A model generated the notes under the pieces. It was given only the letters and a program-made list of their open reading frames with translations, had not been told where the DNA came from and ran no database searches. Positions 63,506 through 64,000 of a DNA stretch of 64,000 bases are shown here, piece by piece. Where the stretch lies: the NCBI RefSeq assembly GCF_029871205.1, contig NZ_SSOJ01000139.1, positions 108,384 to 172,383 of the forward strand, written 5' to 3'. This stretch comes from Pseudomonas sp. BN417. Lineage in GTDB: Bacteria; Pseudomonadota; Gammaproteobacteria; Pseudomonadales; Pseudomonadaceae. Every line of letters begins with the position of its first letter. Positions within the stretch are counted from its first letter, which is position 1. A program made the position numbers and the translations under genes.

Positions 63506-64000
63506 ATGAGCGAGCACATTCTGGTCGAGCGCGAGCAGGGCCTGCTGACGCTGCGCATGCACCGCCCGGACAAGAAGAACGCGCTGACCCGCGCCATGTA
63601 CAGCCGCATGGCCGAGGTGCTGGACGCGGCGCAGGAGGACCGGGAGGTCCGTGCGGTGCTGATCACCGGCGGCGAGGAGTGCTTCACCAGCGGCAACGAC
63701 ATCGTCGACTTCCTCCAGGAGCCGCCAACTGGCATGGACAGTCCAGTGTTCCAGTTCATGCGCGCTCTGTTCGATTTCACCAAGCCGGTCGTGGCCGCGG
63801 TCAGCGGCCCGGCGGTGGGCATCGGCACCACCCTGCTGCTGCACTGCGACCTGGTCTACGTCAGCTGCGACGCCAAGCTGAAGATGCCCTTCGTCAACCT
63901 TGGCCTCTGCCCCGAATTCGGCTCCAGCCTGATCCTGCCGCGCCTGCTCGGCCATGCGAAGGCGGCAGAGCTGCTGCTGCTGGGCGAGGGCTTCACCGGC
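63506..64000 (+). CDS. Enoyl-CoA hydratase/isomerase family protein, 3' end outside window
   Basis: 165 codons are visible before the window ends. Crotonase-fold sequence: LLTLRMHRPDKKNALTRAMY near the N-terminus, VRAVLITGGEECFTSGNDIV as the first oxyanion-hole part, and VAAVSGPAVGIGTTLLLHCD as the second. It could be a hydratase, isomerase or dehydratase. The ATG follows GAGGATTTCCC. It matches PAO1 PA4330 in position. Confidence 0.88.
   Translation, partial: MSEHILVEREQGLLTLRMHRPDKKNALTRAMYSRMAEVLDAAQEDREVRAVLITGGEECFTSGNDIVDFLQEPPTGMDSPVFQFMRALFDFTKPVVAAVSGPAVGIGTTLLLHCDLVYVSCDAKLKMPFVNLGLCPEFGSSLILPRLLGHAKAAELLLLGEGFTG

Overview
This is a 64 kb piece of a GC-rich gammaproteobacterial chromosome. 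Almost every gene has its closest remembered relative in Pseudomonas, and the gene order follows long stretches of the P. aeruginosa PAO1 map as I recall it: a PA3418-PA3413-like block (leucine dehydrogenase, E1/E2 dehydrogenase complex, yebG), then a PA4389-PA4330-like block (SDR, hugZ-like, fxsA, groESL, colRS, mexWV, imelysin cluster, lemA, bifA, sodB, argO/argP, olsBA, pyeRM-xenB, fumarase, sadC). dauBAR and the PA2779/PA2778-like pair sit elsewhere in PAO1. The species is therefore probably a non-aeruginosa Pseudomonas sensu lato (P. resinovorans/alcaligenes-like), but it cannot be fixed from this window. No phage, insertion sequence, CRISPR array, tRNA or rRNA was seen.

Layout. 0-3.7 kb: amino-acid dehydrogenase end plus an E1alpha-E1beta-E2 2-oxoacid dehydrogenase operon. 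3.7-7.8 kb: a decayed DMT permease, an AraC regulator, a membrane fatty-acid hydroxylase, SOS-controlled yebG, a 43-codon ORF, psiE and DUF3509. 7.9-10.2 kb: a DUF3649-PepSY-DUF3325 iron-uptake type operon. 10.3-13.3 kb: DUF3016, a broken ECF sigma gene, and a small secreted protein paired with a C39-like lipoprotein peptidase. 13.3-20.3 kb: SDR, hugZ-like, fxsA, heat-shock groESL and the ColRS two-component system. 20.5-24.8 kb: the mexVW efflux pump. 25-30.7 kb: a remnant chemoreceptor and an imelysin/di-haem/DUF1513 cluster with a Fur-like box. 30.9-41.3 kb: lemA/GIDE, bifA, sodB, the argO/ACT/argP cluster and oxidoreductases. 41.4-44.3 kb: the D-arginine catabolic dauBAR operon. 44.3-50.9 kb: serine hydrolase, metallo-beta-lactamase fold protein, acyl-CoA dehydrogenase-like protein, ornithine-lipid genes olsBA with a Pho-box-like site, universal stress protein and acpH. 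50.9-53.6 kb: pyeR-pyeM-xenB. 53.9-59.5 kb: envelope and small stress genes. 59.6-64 kb: fumarase, the diguanylate cyclase SadC, a ferredoxin reductase and a truncated enoyl-CoA hydratase.

Functional themes are iron acquisition (two candidate Fur sites, PepSY operon, imelysins, ColRS), membrane and stress adaptation (ornithine lipids, MexVW, chaperonin), basic amino-acid handling (ArgO/ArgP, DauBAR) and c-di-GMP turnover (BifA degrading, SadC making). Intergenic DNA is rich in several families of palindromic repeats, the commonest sharing the core GCGAATGAATTCGC next to a variable 7-bp hairpin whose arms co-vary. The best candidates for something undescribed are the small secreted protein with a Gly-Gly site beside the C39-like peptidase (11.7-13.1 kb), the 43-codon ORF beside the LexA box (6.6 kb), and the covarying repeat family. 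Most operator calls are read by eye and are inferences.
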